This document shows positions 26,689 through 34,518 of a stretch of 64,000 nucleotides of DNA, in pieces. The stretch is taken from assembly GCA_947450475.1 (NCBI GenBank), contig CANFVK010000001.1, forward strand, positions 1 through 64,000, read 5' to 3'. A program made the position numbers and the translations under genes. The notes below the pieces were generated by a model, which was not told the origin of the DNA, did no database searches, and saw only the letters and a list, made by a program, of their open reading frames with translations. Positions within the stretch are counted from its first letter, which is position 1. Each line of letters opens with the position of its first letter. Source of the DNA: Bacteriovoracaceae bacterium. GTDB lineage: Bacteria; Bdellovibrionota; Bacteriovoracia; Bacteriovoracales; Bacteriovoracaceae.

Positions 26689-27837
26689 ATGGCTTTCAAA
26701 GACCTTCATAAATTAAAAAAAATTGTCGTCATAGAAAAAGAAAATATTAAGGTGCCCAATCTCGTGGTGGGTAAAGATATTTTTGCCATCACTCTTTATA
26801 AGTCTCTGGTTGAAAAATATGGCACAGAAAATGTCCGCCTCATTTCAGAAGATGCCATTTTGCAGGCCGACTTATTACCAAAAGGTCCTGGCACCATTCG
26901 CGGTGAAACCAATCAAAAAGTTATGCTGGAACTCTACCCCCAGGCGATTACTAAAAAGCATGAACCAAGTTCGATCTTTTATAAAGATATGGCCTGGAAA
27001 AGTTTTAGTGGCAGAAGTAAATCAGAAGCCATGAAGTTCCACGAGGATTTCTATACCACAGGACGCTTTGATGTTGACTACCATCAGATTTTTCCTGAGC
27101 TCAATGGCGTTGATGTTTTTTTAAATGAAATGAATTCCCTTGCCTATCAAGTCCGTTTAAAGGCGATTAGAGCTACAGCTGAAGGTTATATAGTAGAGTG
27201 TATTAATGGGACTGAGTTTGAGTGCGAGAAACTCTTTTTTGGACAGTCGCCTTTTCATTACCTTAATTTTTATTCTAATAAAAATGAACTCTCGGATCAC
27301 TTCATTGAATTTTGCGAAGGCACCAAATCACCGTCAGCGCTTTTTGTGAAGTATGTTTTAGAAAAGCCTATTTCAGATATCGTTGAGACCATGTTTATTC
27401 CTCTAAGCTATACCCATGAGTGGGGCCATTTTGTGGGAGAGTTTAAAGAAGTGGTAGAGGCAGTCAGTGGTCCTATCCAGGAAATTGAATTCATCCACTT
27501 TTTGGATGAAGATCAAGTTTCAGAAGAAGATGTATCTCGCACCATCCGTCTACTAAAAAAGAGCATGGAAAAAATTTTTGAAAAATTTTCTAAAATAAAA
27601 TATCAGGAATTTATTATTTTAGAACAAGAAATTGGGTGTCTGAAAATTGACGATGAGGTTTTTGAAAAGGCGTTGGTAGGGGCAGGTGGAGAGTCGCAAA
27701 GGCTTTTCTTCCTAGGGATCAATGCTCCGATTAGCGATGCACTATGCGTGAATAGCAATTTCGAATATTCAAAAAAAGATGTCAATGTCATGGCACGAGC
27801 GTTGCTTATCCATGCTTTTTTATTAAAAAAAATCTAA
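26689..27837 (+). CDS. Orphan protein, possibly degenerate FAD/NAD-binding oxidoreductase
   Basis: 382 residues, not confidently placed. The start IVVIEKENIKVPNLVVGKD and the closing RLFFLGINAPISDALCVN, followed by a helix, recall the overall order of flavin-dependent amine-oxidase-type proteins, but no intact GxGxxG dinucleotide motif is seen, so this is only a suggestion. The middle contains strands and a segment FIPLSYTHEWGHFVGEF that is rich in His and Trp. No signal peptide. ATG 26689 is chosen over an upstream TTG because it has AAGGA 8 bases before it and the TTG lies inside the hairpin. The ribosome binding site is sequestered by that hairpin. Confidence 0.7.
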   Translation: MAFKDLHKLKKIVVIEKENIKVPNLVVGKDIFAITLYKSLVEKYGTENVRLISEDAILQADLLPKGPGTIRGETNQKVMLELYPQAITKKHEPSSIFYKDMAWKSFSGRSKSEAMKFHEDFYTTGRFDVDYHQIFPELNGVDVFLNEMNSLAYQVRLKAIRATAEGYIVECINGTEFECEKLFFGQSPFHYLNFYSNKNELSDHFIEFCEGTKSPSALFVKYVLEKPISDIVETMFIPLSYTHEWGHFVGEFKEVVEAVSGPIQEIEFIHFLDEDQVSEEDVSRTIRLLKKSMEKIFEKFSKIKYQEFIILEQEIGCLKIDDEVFEKALVGAGGESQRLFFLGINAPISDALCVNSNFEYSKKDVNVMARALLIHAFLLKKI

Positions 27838-27847
27838 GCTTGATGAG

Positions 27848-27875
27848 TTGACAAACATCACTACTCAATTAAGAT
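27848..27875 (+). promoter_or_regulatory. Promoter of the outer-membrane protein gene
   Basis: Perfect -35 TTGACA (27848-27853), 16-base spacer and -10 TAAGAT (27870-27875). Start about 27882, leader about 60 bases. Confidence 0.65.
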
Positions 27876-27944
27876 TTAATAAATAACGTAGTTTTTTATG
27901 ACAAAAGTATTTTTATACTTTGTTTAACTTCAAGGAGAAGATTA

Positions 27945-28982
27945 ATGAAAAAGACTTTAGTAATTGCAGGACTTGCAGTTCTTTCAACCAGTGCTTTCGC
28001 GTCTAAAGCTAGAATGACAGCTTTACAACAAGGCTCAGCTTCTTTCTACATCAATGACACAAGAAGCGTATTTCTTAACCCAGCTTCTATCAATGACAAC
28101 AAAAACTACATTCTACTTGAAGCTGGTACAGCTCAAAGTACTCCTGGAGCTGCAGTTGATCCAAGATCAGAAGGTGGATTCTTTCGTGAAATGGGAACAT
28201 TTTCATATGGACTATATTTAGGTAATAATGGTGGAAATGAATTAGTTTCTCACACATCTACTGCAGGTAACTACATGGCTCAATCAAACGGGGCTGACCT
28301 TTTTGTTGGTGGTGATATGGGAATGAAGTGGGGAGCTAATTTCCACATGGCATCTCAAAAAAATGAAGCAACTTCTAAAAAGAACGATGCAATGGGGATT
28401 GGCCTTGGAGTTATTCAAGGAGACATGGAAGCTTATGCTCACATCGGTCTTAACGATAAATCAACTGGTGGAGCTGCTGCAACTGATGAATCTAAGATTT
28501 CTGGCGATATGAAAATAGGTGGATCTTATAAACTTTCTGGTTGGACATTATTTGCCGACTATTCAGCAGCTAAATTGGAAGAAACTGGTGCAACTGCAAC
28601 TAAGTCATCTGAAATTATTGTTGGAGTAGGTCGCTCGCATGAAATTGCTGGTGGTGCAAGACTAATCACGGACGTTTCTTATAGCGTAGAAACGATTGAA
28701 ACTACAACTAAGCAAACAATTTCTCAACTTCCAGTCACGCTTGGAGTAGAGGCTGATGCTACTTCTTGGTTAACACTTCGTGGATCGGTTCACCAATCTC
28801 TAACTGGAAATGTTAAACTTGGTACAGGTCAGAAGGTTGTTCCAGAAACAAATCATGTAGCTGCTGGCGCAACTCTTAACTTCGGAAAACTTAAAATCGA
28901 TGGAACTCTAACGAAAACGGCTGAAGGTACCCTAGGTACAAATGAAACCATCTCTAACATGGCCGTATCTTACAACTTCTAA
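27945..28982 (+). CDS. Outer-membrane beta-barrel protein, probably abundant
   Basis: 345 residues. Signal peptide (LVIAGLAVLSTSAFA) followed by a start similar to FadL/TodX-type and related barrels (RMTALQQGSASFYIND, SVFLNPASIND). The rest alternates amphipathic strands and Gly/Asn/Thr turns, and the last residue is aromatic (AVSYNF), the usual barrel-assembly signal. A strong AAGGAGAAG ribosome binding site, TTGACA promoter, isolated single-gene unit and perfect terminator suggest high expression. Codon use favours GCT, ACT and CTT, also consistent with that. Whether it is a porin or a FadL-like transporter is not clear. Confidence 0.82.
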   Translation: MKKTLVIAGLAVLSTSAFASKARMTALQQGSASFYINDTRSVFLNPASINDNKNYILLEAGTAQSTPGAAVDPRSEGGFFREMGTFSYGLYLGNNGGNELVSHTSTAGNYMAQSNGADLFVGGDMGMKWGANFHMASQKNEATSKKNDAMGIGLGVIQGDMEAYAHIGLNDKSTGGAAATDESKISGDMKIGGSYKLSGWTLFADYSAAKLEETGATATKSSEIIVGVGRSHEIAGGARLITDVSYSVETIETTTKQTISQLPVTLGVEADATSWLTLRGSVHQSLTGNVKLGTGQKVVPETNHVAAGATLNFGKLKIDGTLTKTAEGTLGTNETISNMAVSYNF

Positions 28983-29012
28983 TTATTTCCTAGAAATAAT
29001 CTTGAATAAAAG

Positions 29013-29036
29013 GCCGGGAGAAATCCCGGCTTTTTT
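29013..29036 (+). terminator. Strong terminator of the outer-membrane protein gene
   Basis: Stem GCCGGGA / TCCCGGC with a stable GAAA tetraloop, followed by six T. A second AT-rich hairpin (28982-29000) precedes it. Confidence 0.93.
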
Positions 29037-29053
29037 ATTTCTGAGAGATAAAA

Positions 29054-29302
29054 ATGAACCTCATTTATAAAATCACCAAAGTTGAAATCGTAAAAGACTA
29101 CACATTGAAAATTTCTTTTTCAGATGGAGTCGTTCAGGTTATCGACTTCGGGAAATTTTTGAAAAAATCAAATCACCCTGAAATCAAAAAATTTCTAGAC
29201 CTAAAAAAGTTTCATTCTTTTAATTTAAAATCCGGCGAGCTTATGTGGGGAGACTATAAGCTTCTCTTTCCCATTGCTGATCTTTATGAGGGGAAGATCT
29301 AG
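29054..29302 (+). CDS. DUF2442-like protein (82 aa)
   Basis: 82-residue small domain of the DUF2442 type (VKDYTLKISFSDGVVQVIDF, then a short helix and FNLKSGELMWG), related in layout to the second copy at 29688. DUF2442 proteins have no established biochemical function; they recur next to DUF4160 and toxin-antitoxin genes in bacteria. The start codon is ATG with GAGAG a few bases upstream. It is followed by the DUF4160 gene after 125 bases. It could be one part of a small three-gene module or an unrelated leftover. Confidence 0.8.
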   Translation: MNLIYKITKVEIVKDYTLKISFSDGVVQVIDFGKFLKKSNHPEIKKFLDLKKFHSFNLKSGELMWGDYKLLFPIADLYEGKI

Positions 29303-29427
29303 GATTTGCGTTTGAGGGATTCAGAAATTTATTGTCGTGCTTGAATGAATTCTTTGATTTCTTATCTTTAAATTTTTTCGTATTAAATATCACTGCATTT
29401 CATTCCTTGAATATTCAAGGGGAGTGC

Positions 29428-29688
29428 ATGCCGACCATTTCGTATTTTTATGGGATATATATTAGATTGTATCGCAATGATCATTCTCCTCCACATTTTC
29501 ACGTTAAGTACAATGAATTTGAAGCCTCAATTGAAATTAGTACGGGACTTATAACTGACGGAAATTTGCCACCAAGGGTAAGGGCATTGACGGAAGAATG
29601 GAGACTTACAAGGCAAAAAGAGATACTTGAGTCTTGGGAACTCATGGTAAAATTTGATAAAGTCAAAAAAGTACCAGGACTAAAGTAA
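29428..29688 (+). CDS. DUF4160 protein (86 aa)
   Basis: 86-residue DUF4160 domain, recognised by MPTISYFYGI followed by RNDHSPPHFHVKY with the Asp-His-x3-His-x-His signature, and the downstream ALTEEWRL segment. The His-rich motif looks like a metal or nucleic-acid site, but the biochemical role of DUF4160 is not established. Start ATG 29428 is chosen because AGGGGAG lies 5 bases upstream; an open frame extending 96 bases further up has no support. Its stop overlaps the start of the next gene by one base (TAATG), the usual DUF4160-DUF2442 pairing. Confidence 0.88.
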   Translation: MPTISYFYGIYIRLYRNDHSPPHFHVKYNEFEASIEISTGLITDGNLPPRVRALTEEWRLTRQKEILESWELMVKFDKVKKVPGLK

Positions 29689-29999
29689 TGAAAAAAATAA
29701 TCGAAGTTAAAACGTCTCCTCTCATGAACTTGTGGCTTAAGTTTTCTGATGGCCTTGTGGGAGAGTTTTGTTTTAGCGATTATTTTAAGTGCGACACAGA
29801 CATCAGTCGCAAACTTCTAGATCCAACTTATTTTTCAAAGGTTAAGGTCAATAATGAGTTTGGCTGCATAGAATGGCCAAACGGATATGATCCAGATCCA
29901 GATGTCCTCTACGCGATAATTTCAAAACAAAAAATCATCGTGAATGAAAAGGTAGTCTTTGATCCCTCTCAAGGCAGAGATGCTTGGGTGAGAGAGTAG
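29688..29999 (+). CDS. DUF2442 protein (103 aa), partner of DUF4160
   Basis: 103-residue DUF2442 domain (LWLKFSDGLVGEFCFSDYF, FGCIEWPNGYDPDPDVLY). Its ATG shares one base with the DUF4160 stop, so the two are translationally coupled. The pair is widespread and often sits beside toxin-antitoxin genes, and it has been proposed as a TA-like unit; that remains unproven here. The C-terminal stretch VFDPSQGRDAWVRE is a longer tail than in the 82-residue copy upstream. Confidence 0.87.
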   Translation: MKKIIEVKTSPLMNLWLKFSDGLVGEFCFSDYFKCDTDISRKLLDPTYFSKVKVNNEFGCIEWPNGYDPDPDVLYAIISKQKIIVNEKVVFDPSQGRDAWVRE

Positions 30000-30231
30000 G
30001 CTATATGCAATTTTTGAATTTGGAGAGTTCAAAAATTTTCTGATCAAAATATTTCCACCATTTAATTCTTAAAGTAATCAATTCCCAATATATTTTTTTA
30101 GTGCAATTCACTCCTAGAAGATTCTTGTAAAGCTAAGATCAATAGTACTTCATCAAAGTTGGCCAGCATTTTGTCCAATGGTAATTGGTATAAATCTATT
30201 AAAACCAAACAGTTATGACATTAATTGCAAA

Positions 30232-30249
30232 TGCACCAAAAATGGTGCA
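30232..30249. promoter_or_regulatory. Palindromic operator candidate for HigBA
   Basis: TGCACCA (30232-30238) and TGGTGCA (30243-30249), perfect 7-bp arms with a 4-base A-rich spacer, immediately before toxin start ATG 30252. Position and symmetry suit autoregulation by the antitoxin HTH. Confidence 0.6.
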
Positions 30250-30251
30250 AG

Positions 30252-30521
30252 ATGGAGTTAAGCGTGGAAGTAAGAGCAAAGAAATCTGTGCTGAAAGATG
30301 TTGTTGCTCTTCCACTAAAAATTCAAGAGCTATTTCGCGAGTTCATTCGAGACTGTGAGCGAGAAGGGATTGGAGTGAAAGGTTGGGAACTTAAAAAAAT
30401 GAGTGGTAGCTCTAACGAATATCGGGCGAAACTTAATCATAATTACAGAGTTATTATGAAATATGTAAATCCAAATATCATAATTATAAAAGTCGCTTCA
30501 AGAGAAGGAGTGTATAAATGA
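30252..30521 (+). CDS. higB: RelE/HigB-type toxin
   Basis: 89 residues of the RelE/ParE fold: an N-terminal strand (SVEVRAKKS), two helices, then the strand pattern WELKKMSGSSNEYRAKLNHNYRVIM that is typical of HigB-like mRNA interferases. Catalytic basic residues are hard to fix in this family without alignment. ATG 30252 is chosen because the palindrome 30232-30249 ends 2 bases before it; an upstream TTG (30225) would place the palindrome inside the gene. The toxin precedes its antitoxin (HigBA order) and overlaps it by 4 bases (ATGA). Confidence 0.82.
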   Translation: MELSVEVRAKKSVLKDVVALPLKIQELFREFIRDCEREGIGVKGWELKKMSGSSNEYRAKLNHNYRVIMKYVNPNIIIIKVASREGVYK

Positions 30522-30868
30522 ATATGGCAGTAAAAATTCATAAGGAACTTAAAAATGAAGTTGACCTTAAGATTATTAAGAAAATCTTAGCTGTTCATGA
30601 AAAACTAAAAAATGAAGTTGATGATGAGCTTGTATCTATTGATGAGATGAAGGCCTACATGGACAACTTGCTTGGAGAAAGAACTGTTGGAGATGCAATT
30701 CGAGCTTATCGAAACAGAGAAGAAATAACTCAAAATGAATTGGCCATAAAATCTAGAATCAAAAGACAGCATATTTCTGAAATTGAACGCGGAGAAAGAA
30801 ATATCGGCGTTACCACAGCAAAAAAATTGGCCAAGGCACTTAACTGTAATTATAAATCACTTTTGTAG
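30518..30868 (+). CDS. higA: HigA-type antitoxin with HTH domain
   Basis: 116 residues. The C-terminal half is an XRE-type helix-turn-helix (ITQNELAIKSRIKRQHISEI, GVTTAKKLAKALN), expected to bind the palindrome upstream of the operon. The N-terminal 55 residues should wrap the toxin; they contain a near-exact duplication of an HxxLKNEVD segment. The ATGA overlap with the toxin stop shows translational coupling. No degradation tag is obvious. Confidence 0.85.
   Translation: MNMAVKIHKELKNEVDLKIIKKILAVHEKLKNEVDDELVSIDEMKAYMDNLLGERTVGDAIRAYRNREEITQNELAIKSRIKRQHISEIERGERNIGVTTAKKLAKALNCNYKSLL
30539..30622 (+). repeat. Direct duplication in the antitoxin N-terminus
   Basis: Two copies of a 27-base unit (30539-30565 and 30596-30622), encoding HKELKNEVD and HEKLKNEVD. 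Most differences between the copies are silent or conservative. It lengthens the toxin-binding segment. Confidence 0.7.
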
Positions 30869-30936
30869 TACATTACTTTCAACAACTTAAAAATTAAGAA
30901 TTCTTTAGTTCTTTGCGCTTGAAAAAAAATGTTATT

Positions 30937-31275
30937 ATGTTCTTTATGGTAGCTTACGTGTTTAACAATCAGCTTTTTGATTCCTGGCTAAATAAGAAGT
31001 CAGATGACATTCTATCGAAGGTCGATCGCGAAACTATTACTACAGAAGAGATGATCATATTAGTTTTGAAAGCGCAGACCAACCACTTTCATCATATGGA
31101 TGTGGATATGAAGAGTGGATTGAAGGATGTGAATGCGAAAATTGAGTCTGTAAATAATAAGCTCGACGATCGATTTCATTACTAAGATAAAAAAATCGAC
31201 AATCACTTTATGTGGATGATCGGCATTACGATCGCCTTATCGGGTGGAATCTATCTTATGTTATTTTTAGGCTAA
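30937..31275 (+). pseudogene. Interrupted coiled-coil/membrane protein gene
   Basis: An 82-codon open segment (from ATG 30937) ends at TAA 31186-31188 just after a coiled-coil region (DVNAKIESVNNKLDDRFHY). The same frame continues after that stop with DKKIDNHFMWMIGITIALSG and a membrane helix ending MLFLG, then TAA at 31275. Coiled coil, then KIDxHFxW, then a transmembrane helix is a known small-protein layout, so the segment downstream looks like the lost C-terminus. One base change (for example TTA to TAA) would explain it. A sequencing error cannot be excluded. The start codon is uncertain. The continuation overlaps trmL by 20 bases. Confidence 0.6.
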
Positions 31276-31729
31276 TTTGCCTTAGTGCCTCATAGGCCGC
31301 GGCGGTTGCTGCATTTGAGAGATTTAGCGAACGGATATGCTCTGAGTACATAGGTAAGCTTACTAAGGAATCATGATATTCATTTAATAATTTTGGATCA
31401 AGACCTTTGGTTTCGCTGCCAAATATGAGATAGCAGTCTTTTTCAAACTTTACTTCAAATAAGGTGGTAGCTGCAGTCTTAGAGAAAAAATGCAATTGAT
31501 GGGGAGAGGGTTTTTCATTTTGAAGAAAGTCTTCGAAACTTTCATAGCTTTTTAGCTCGACGTGTTTCCAGTAATCAAGGCCTGCGCGCCTGACTGCTTT
31601 TTCAGAAATATCAAATGCCAGTGGTTTAATTAAGATCAGTTCAAGATTAAGAGCGACGCAAGTGCGCCCGATACTTCCGGTGTTGCCGGGAATTTCAGGC
31701 GCGACTAAAACGATTTTAAAATGAGACAT
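31256..31729 (-). CDS. trmL: tRNA (cytidine/uridine-2'-O-)-methyltransferase TrmL
   Basis: 157-residue SPOUT methyltransferase that 2'-O-methylates the wobble nucleotide of some tRNALeu. Motif 1 is seen near the N-terminus (PEIPGNTGSIGRTCVAL). Knot motifs follow: GSETKGLD and the C-terminal SLNLSNAATAAAYEALRQ, which fits TrmL closely. It lies 5 bases after pepA and is cotranscribed with it. Confidence 0.95.
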   Translation of the reverse strand: MSHFKIVLVAPEIPGNTGSIGRTCVALNLELILIKPLAFDISEKAVRRAGLDYWKHVELKSYESFEDFLQNEKPSPHQLHFFSKTAATTLFEVKFEKDCYLIFGSETKGLDPKLLNEYHDSLVSLPMYSEHIRSLNLSNAATAAAYEALRQISLKIT

Positions 31730-31734
31730 AGGCC

Positions 31735-33273
31735 TTAGACGTTTTTAAGGTAATCAACCAATGTTCTTATCACAATACCAGAGGCACCTTTGGCCGGGCA
31801 GTATGGCAAATGGCCTTGAGAGTCGCCAACTCCAGCGATATCAAGATGGGCCCAAGCAATTCCTGGCTCAATAAAGTTTTCGATAAAGGCAGCACCTTTA
31901 GCGGAACCACCATTTCCAGATCCACCAATGTTTTTTAAATCGGCGACGATCGCTTTCATGTCGTTTTTATGTTCGTCAATGATAGGCAATTGCCACATGT
32001 ATTCGTCAGCATTTTTTGCAGAAGCCAATAGTGAGTCGGCCAATTTTTGATTGTTGGAAAAGAGGCCGCAAACTTCACTTCCTAAGGCCACTAAAATGGC
32101 ACCAGTTAATGTAGCAGCATCAATTAAGGCATCAGGCTTAGCATCACAGGCATAGTTCACCACATCGCCTAATACCAATCTTCCTTCCGCATCAGTATTG
32201 AGAATTTCAACAGTCTTGCCATTTCGAGCTGTCACAATGGAGTCAGGCATGGTGGCCAGACTGCTAACGGCATTGTCAGTGATTCCCAAATAACAAGAAA
32301 TTTTCACTGGCAATTGCATTAGCACAGCAGCTCTAAAAGCGGCGTACATTGTAGCGGAGCCGGCCATGTCAAATTTCATATTCATCATTGAAGGACCTGG
32401 TTTAAGTGAGTATCCACCAGTATCAAAAGTTAATCCTTTTCCAACCAGAGCAATGTGCTTAGTTTTGGCAGTAGCTTTTGCTGGTGTGTATGTGAGGTGA
32501 ACCAAGCGCGGTTCAAATGCCGATCCGGCATTGACTGAAAGAAACATTCCCATGCGTTCTTTTTTCATTTCAGCTTTGCCTAAAATTTTAAGTTTAACGT
32601 GTTTAAGATTTTTGGCATCTTTTTCAATTTCTTTTGCATAGTTTTCTGAATTTAAAATATTAGGAGCTTCATTTACAAAGTCGCGCGCTACTTTAATACA
32701 CTGACCAATGGTCTCTGCATGATGAAGTGCAGTTTCTAATTTTTTAGCAGCAGATTTTTTTTCACCGGTAGCGATGATGATTTGGGCTAATTTGCTTTTT
32801 TTCTTGGTCGAGAGATGACGATCAAAAGTGTAAGAAGTCATGTAGAGGGATTCAACCATCGCCGCAATTGAATCTTCAGCATGGCCTTTAACTAAAAAGC
32901 CATCGAGGTGAATGGTGGCATCTTCAAATTTATTGGAAATTGCTTTGTAAGTATTGGCGATTTGTCTTCTGAGAACTTCTTTGGTGAATTTATTTTTATC
33001 TCCAAGACCTACAATTAAAGCTGCGGCCCCATTAACCAAGGTCAACGCAATGTTTTCGCCAGCGTCGCCTTTATAGTGTTTGCTGGCAACAGCATGAGTA
33101 AAGGCTTCAGTTAATTCGGCCGGCCAATGGGCATGTGATAGAACTTTTTCTGCTTTGCTGTCTTTTTCTTTGCTTTTTTTAGCACTCTTTTCTTCTTTGG
33201 TTTTATTAAAACAAGAAAAGATATGCAGTTCAGTACTTGAGTGTTTTGATTCAAAACTTAATTGGATTTTCAT
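31735..33273 (-). CDS. pepA: Leucyl aminopeptidase PepA (M17)
   Basis: 512-residue cytosolic M17 aminopeptidase that releases N-terminal residues using two metal ions. The C-terminal catalytic domain shows VGKGLTFDTGG with the active-site Lys and Asp, MKFDMAGSATM and the family signature NTDAEGRLVLGDVV. An N-terminal macro-like domain precedes it. The start is ATG 33273, with GGGGAG 6 bases upstream; a longer reading to 33351 has no ribosome binding site. trmL follows after 5 bases. It is divergent from the LptF/G-like gene. Confidence 0.97.
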   Translation of the reverse strand: MKIQLSFESKHSSTELHIFSCFNKTKEEKSAKKSKEKDSKAEKVLSHAHWPAELTEAFTHAVASKHYKGDAGENIALTLVNGAAALIVGLGDKNKFTKEVLRRQIANTYKAISNKFEDATIHLDGFLVKGHAEDSIAAMVESLYMTSYTFDRHLSTKKKSKLAQIIIATGEKKSAAKKLETALHHAETIGQCIKVARDFVNEAPNILNSENYAKEIEKDAKNLKHVKLKILGKAEMKKERMGMFLSVNAGSAFEPRLVHLTYTPAKATAKTKHIALVGKGLTFDTGGYSLKPGPSMMNMKFDMAGSATMYAAFRAAVLMQLPVKISCYLGITDNAVSSLATMPDSIVTARNGKTVEILNTDAEGRLVLGDVVNYACDAKPDALIDAATLTGAILVALGSEVCGLFSNNQKLADSLLASAKNADEYMWQLPIIDEHKNDMKAIVADLKNIGGSGNGGSAKGAAFIENFIEPGIAWAHLDIAGVGDSQGHLPYCPAKGASGIVIRTLVDYLKNV

Positions 33274-33314
33274 TGGGAACTCCCCTAGGTAGTAAAGATT
33301 AGTATGAGTTAAGA

Positions 33315-33344
33315 TTGTTAAAAATTTCGTATTCGGGCTAAAAT
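33315..33344 (+). promoter_or_regulatory. Promoter candidate for the LptF/G gene, near-leaderless
   Basis: TTGTTA (33315-33320), 18-base spacer, TAAAAT (33339-33344). The predicted start near 33351 lies only about 4 bases before ATG 33355, and no ribosome binding site is present, so translation may be nearly leaderless. Confidence 0.45.
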
Positions 33345-33354
33345 AGCACAATCT

Positions 33355-34518
33355 ATGTTAAAAGTAACTACTAGGTATCTTGCGTCTGCCTTTATTCCAC
33401 CCTTCATTTTGGGTTTTATTTTTTTTATCGCCTTCTTGATTACTTTTTATATGTTTAGAATTATCGGACTGATCGTCAATAAGGGCGTTGATGTCGTCAC
33501 AGTACTATCGATGGTTTTAAACCTAAGTCTTACTTTTATACCCATGGCAGCGCCACTGGCCGCATTTTTTGCGACTATTTATACCTTAAATAAGTTGAGT
33601 GAAGATTCAGAAATTATCGCCATGCGCTCGTTTGGATTAACCAAGCTCAAGATTTATATGCCCTTTCTAGTCGTTTCTCTGGCCATGGCCTTGACCGTTA
33701 ATTCGCTCTATAGCGTCTTTATTCCCAAGGCCAATGCTGCCTTTAAAAATACAATTGTTAAATTAACTTCGGCCGGCATGCTTTCAAGTATTAAATCAGG
33801 ACAATTTTTTACAGATATCCCTAATGCGACTTTATTTGCAGAAAGCGTAACGGCGGATGGAAATAATTTTAATGGCGTTTTTTTACATGTAGCTGATAAG
33901 AAAACTAACGAACAAAGAATTATTTTTGCCAATAAAGGATCCCTCATTAAGGTTTACGCTGATCAGTGGCACGTACCAAGTCTCAGGCTGCATTTAACTG
34001 ATGGCAATATTGTAAAAATGACTCAGGGGAGTAATGAGGCCGAAAAAATTTTATTTCAAGAATATGATTTTCCAGTTTTCAACAGCGACTATGCAACCGC
34101 CATGCTTGAAAAAGACAGTATGAAGACCAATAAAGAACTTTACAGTCTTATTGCTTTGAAGAAAAAAAATTATCAAGATGCGGTACTTGCTAAAAATACC
34201 CCAGATAAAATAAATGATTTAAAATTAGGCATTTTTAAAACTGAAGTTGAACTTTACTCTCGGTATGCGGTTTTTCCTCAGATTTTACTTTTTATTTTTC
34301 TGGGATTTTCTTTAGGAATTAGAAGAGGACGAGGTAGTAGTGGAAATAATACTGCGCAAGCGATTATTGCACTTATTGGTTATTACCTAATTTATTTTTT
34401 AATGCTCTCTCTTGCACAAAAAGCAAAGCTAGATCCAATTGTTGCCAATTTTGGACCTAGCTTAATTCTTTATTTTGTTGCTCTTCGATTTTATAAAAAA
34501 TTAGATTGGGTTGGGTAA
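33355..34518 (+). CDS. LptF/LptG-family LPS transport permease
   Basis: 387-residue YjgP/YjgQ-family permease. Paired N-terminal membrane helices (FIPPFILGFIFFIAFLITF), a third helix near residue 60-75, a periplasmic jelly-roll-like region (about 115-280), then helices near 300-385 follow the LptF/G plan. Together with LptB, LptF/G extracts LPS from the inner membrane toward the Lpt bridge. The other partner is not nearby, so LptF versus LptG is unresolved. Its end overlaps the convergent RodZ-like gene by 18 bases. Confidence 0.9.
   Translation: MLKVTTRYLASAFIPPFILGFIFFIAFLITFYMFRIIGLIVNKGVDVVTVLSMVLNLSLTFIPMAAPLAAFFATIYTLNKLSEDSEIIAMRSFGLTKLKIYMPFLVVSLAMALTVNSLYSVFIPKANAAFKNTIVKLTSAGMLSSIKSGQFFTDIPNATLFAESVTADGNNFNGVFLHVADKKTNEQRIIFANKGSLIKVYADQWHVPSLRLHLTDGNIVKMTQGSNEAEKILFQEYDFPVFNSDYATAMLEKDSMKTNKELYSLIALKKKNYQDAVLAKNTPDKINDLKLGIFKTEVELYSRYAVFPQILLFIFLGFSLGIRRGRGSSGNNTAQAIIALIGYYLIYFLMLSLAQKAKLDPIVANFGPSLILYFVALRFYKKLDWVG

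Noticed and set aside
28982..29000. AT-rich hairpin right after the outer-membrane protein gene as terminator
   Set aside because: Weak AT-only stem without a T run; the real terminator is the GC stem at 29013-29036.
30171..30194. TTGTCC with TATAAA as the HigBA promoter
   Set aside because: The spacing is only 12 bases; no acceptable pairing was found, so the promoter is left unassigned.
29054..31275. Integrated mobile element around the accessory genes
   Set aside because: No integrase, transposase, attachment-site repeat or tRNA junction is visible; only the gene content is accessory.
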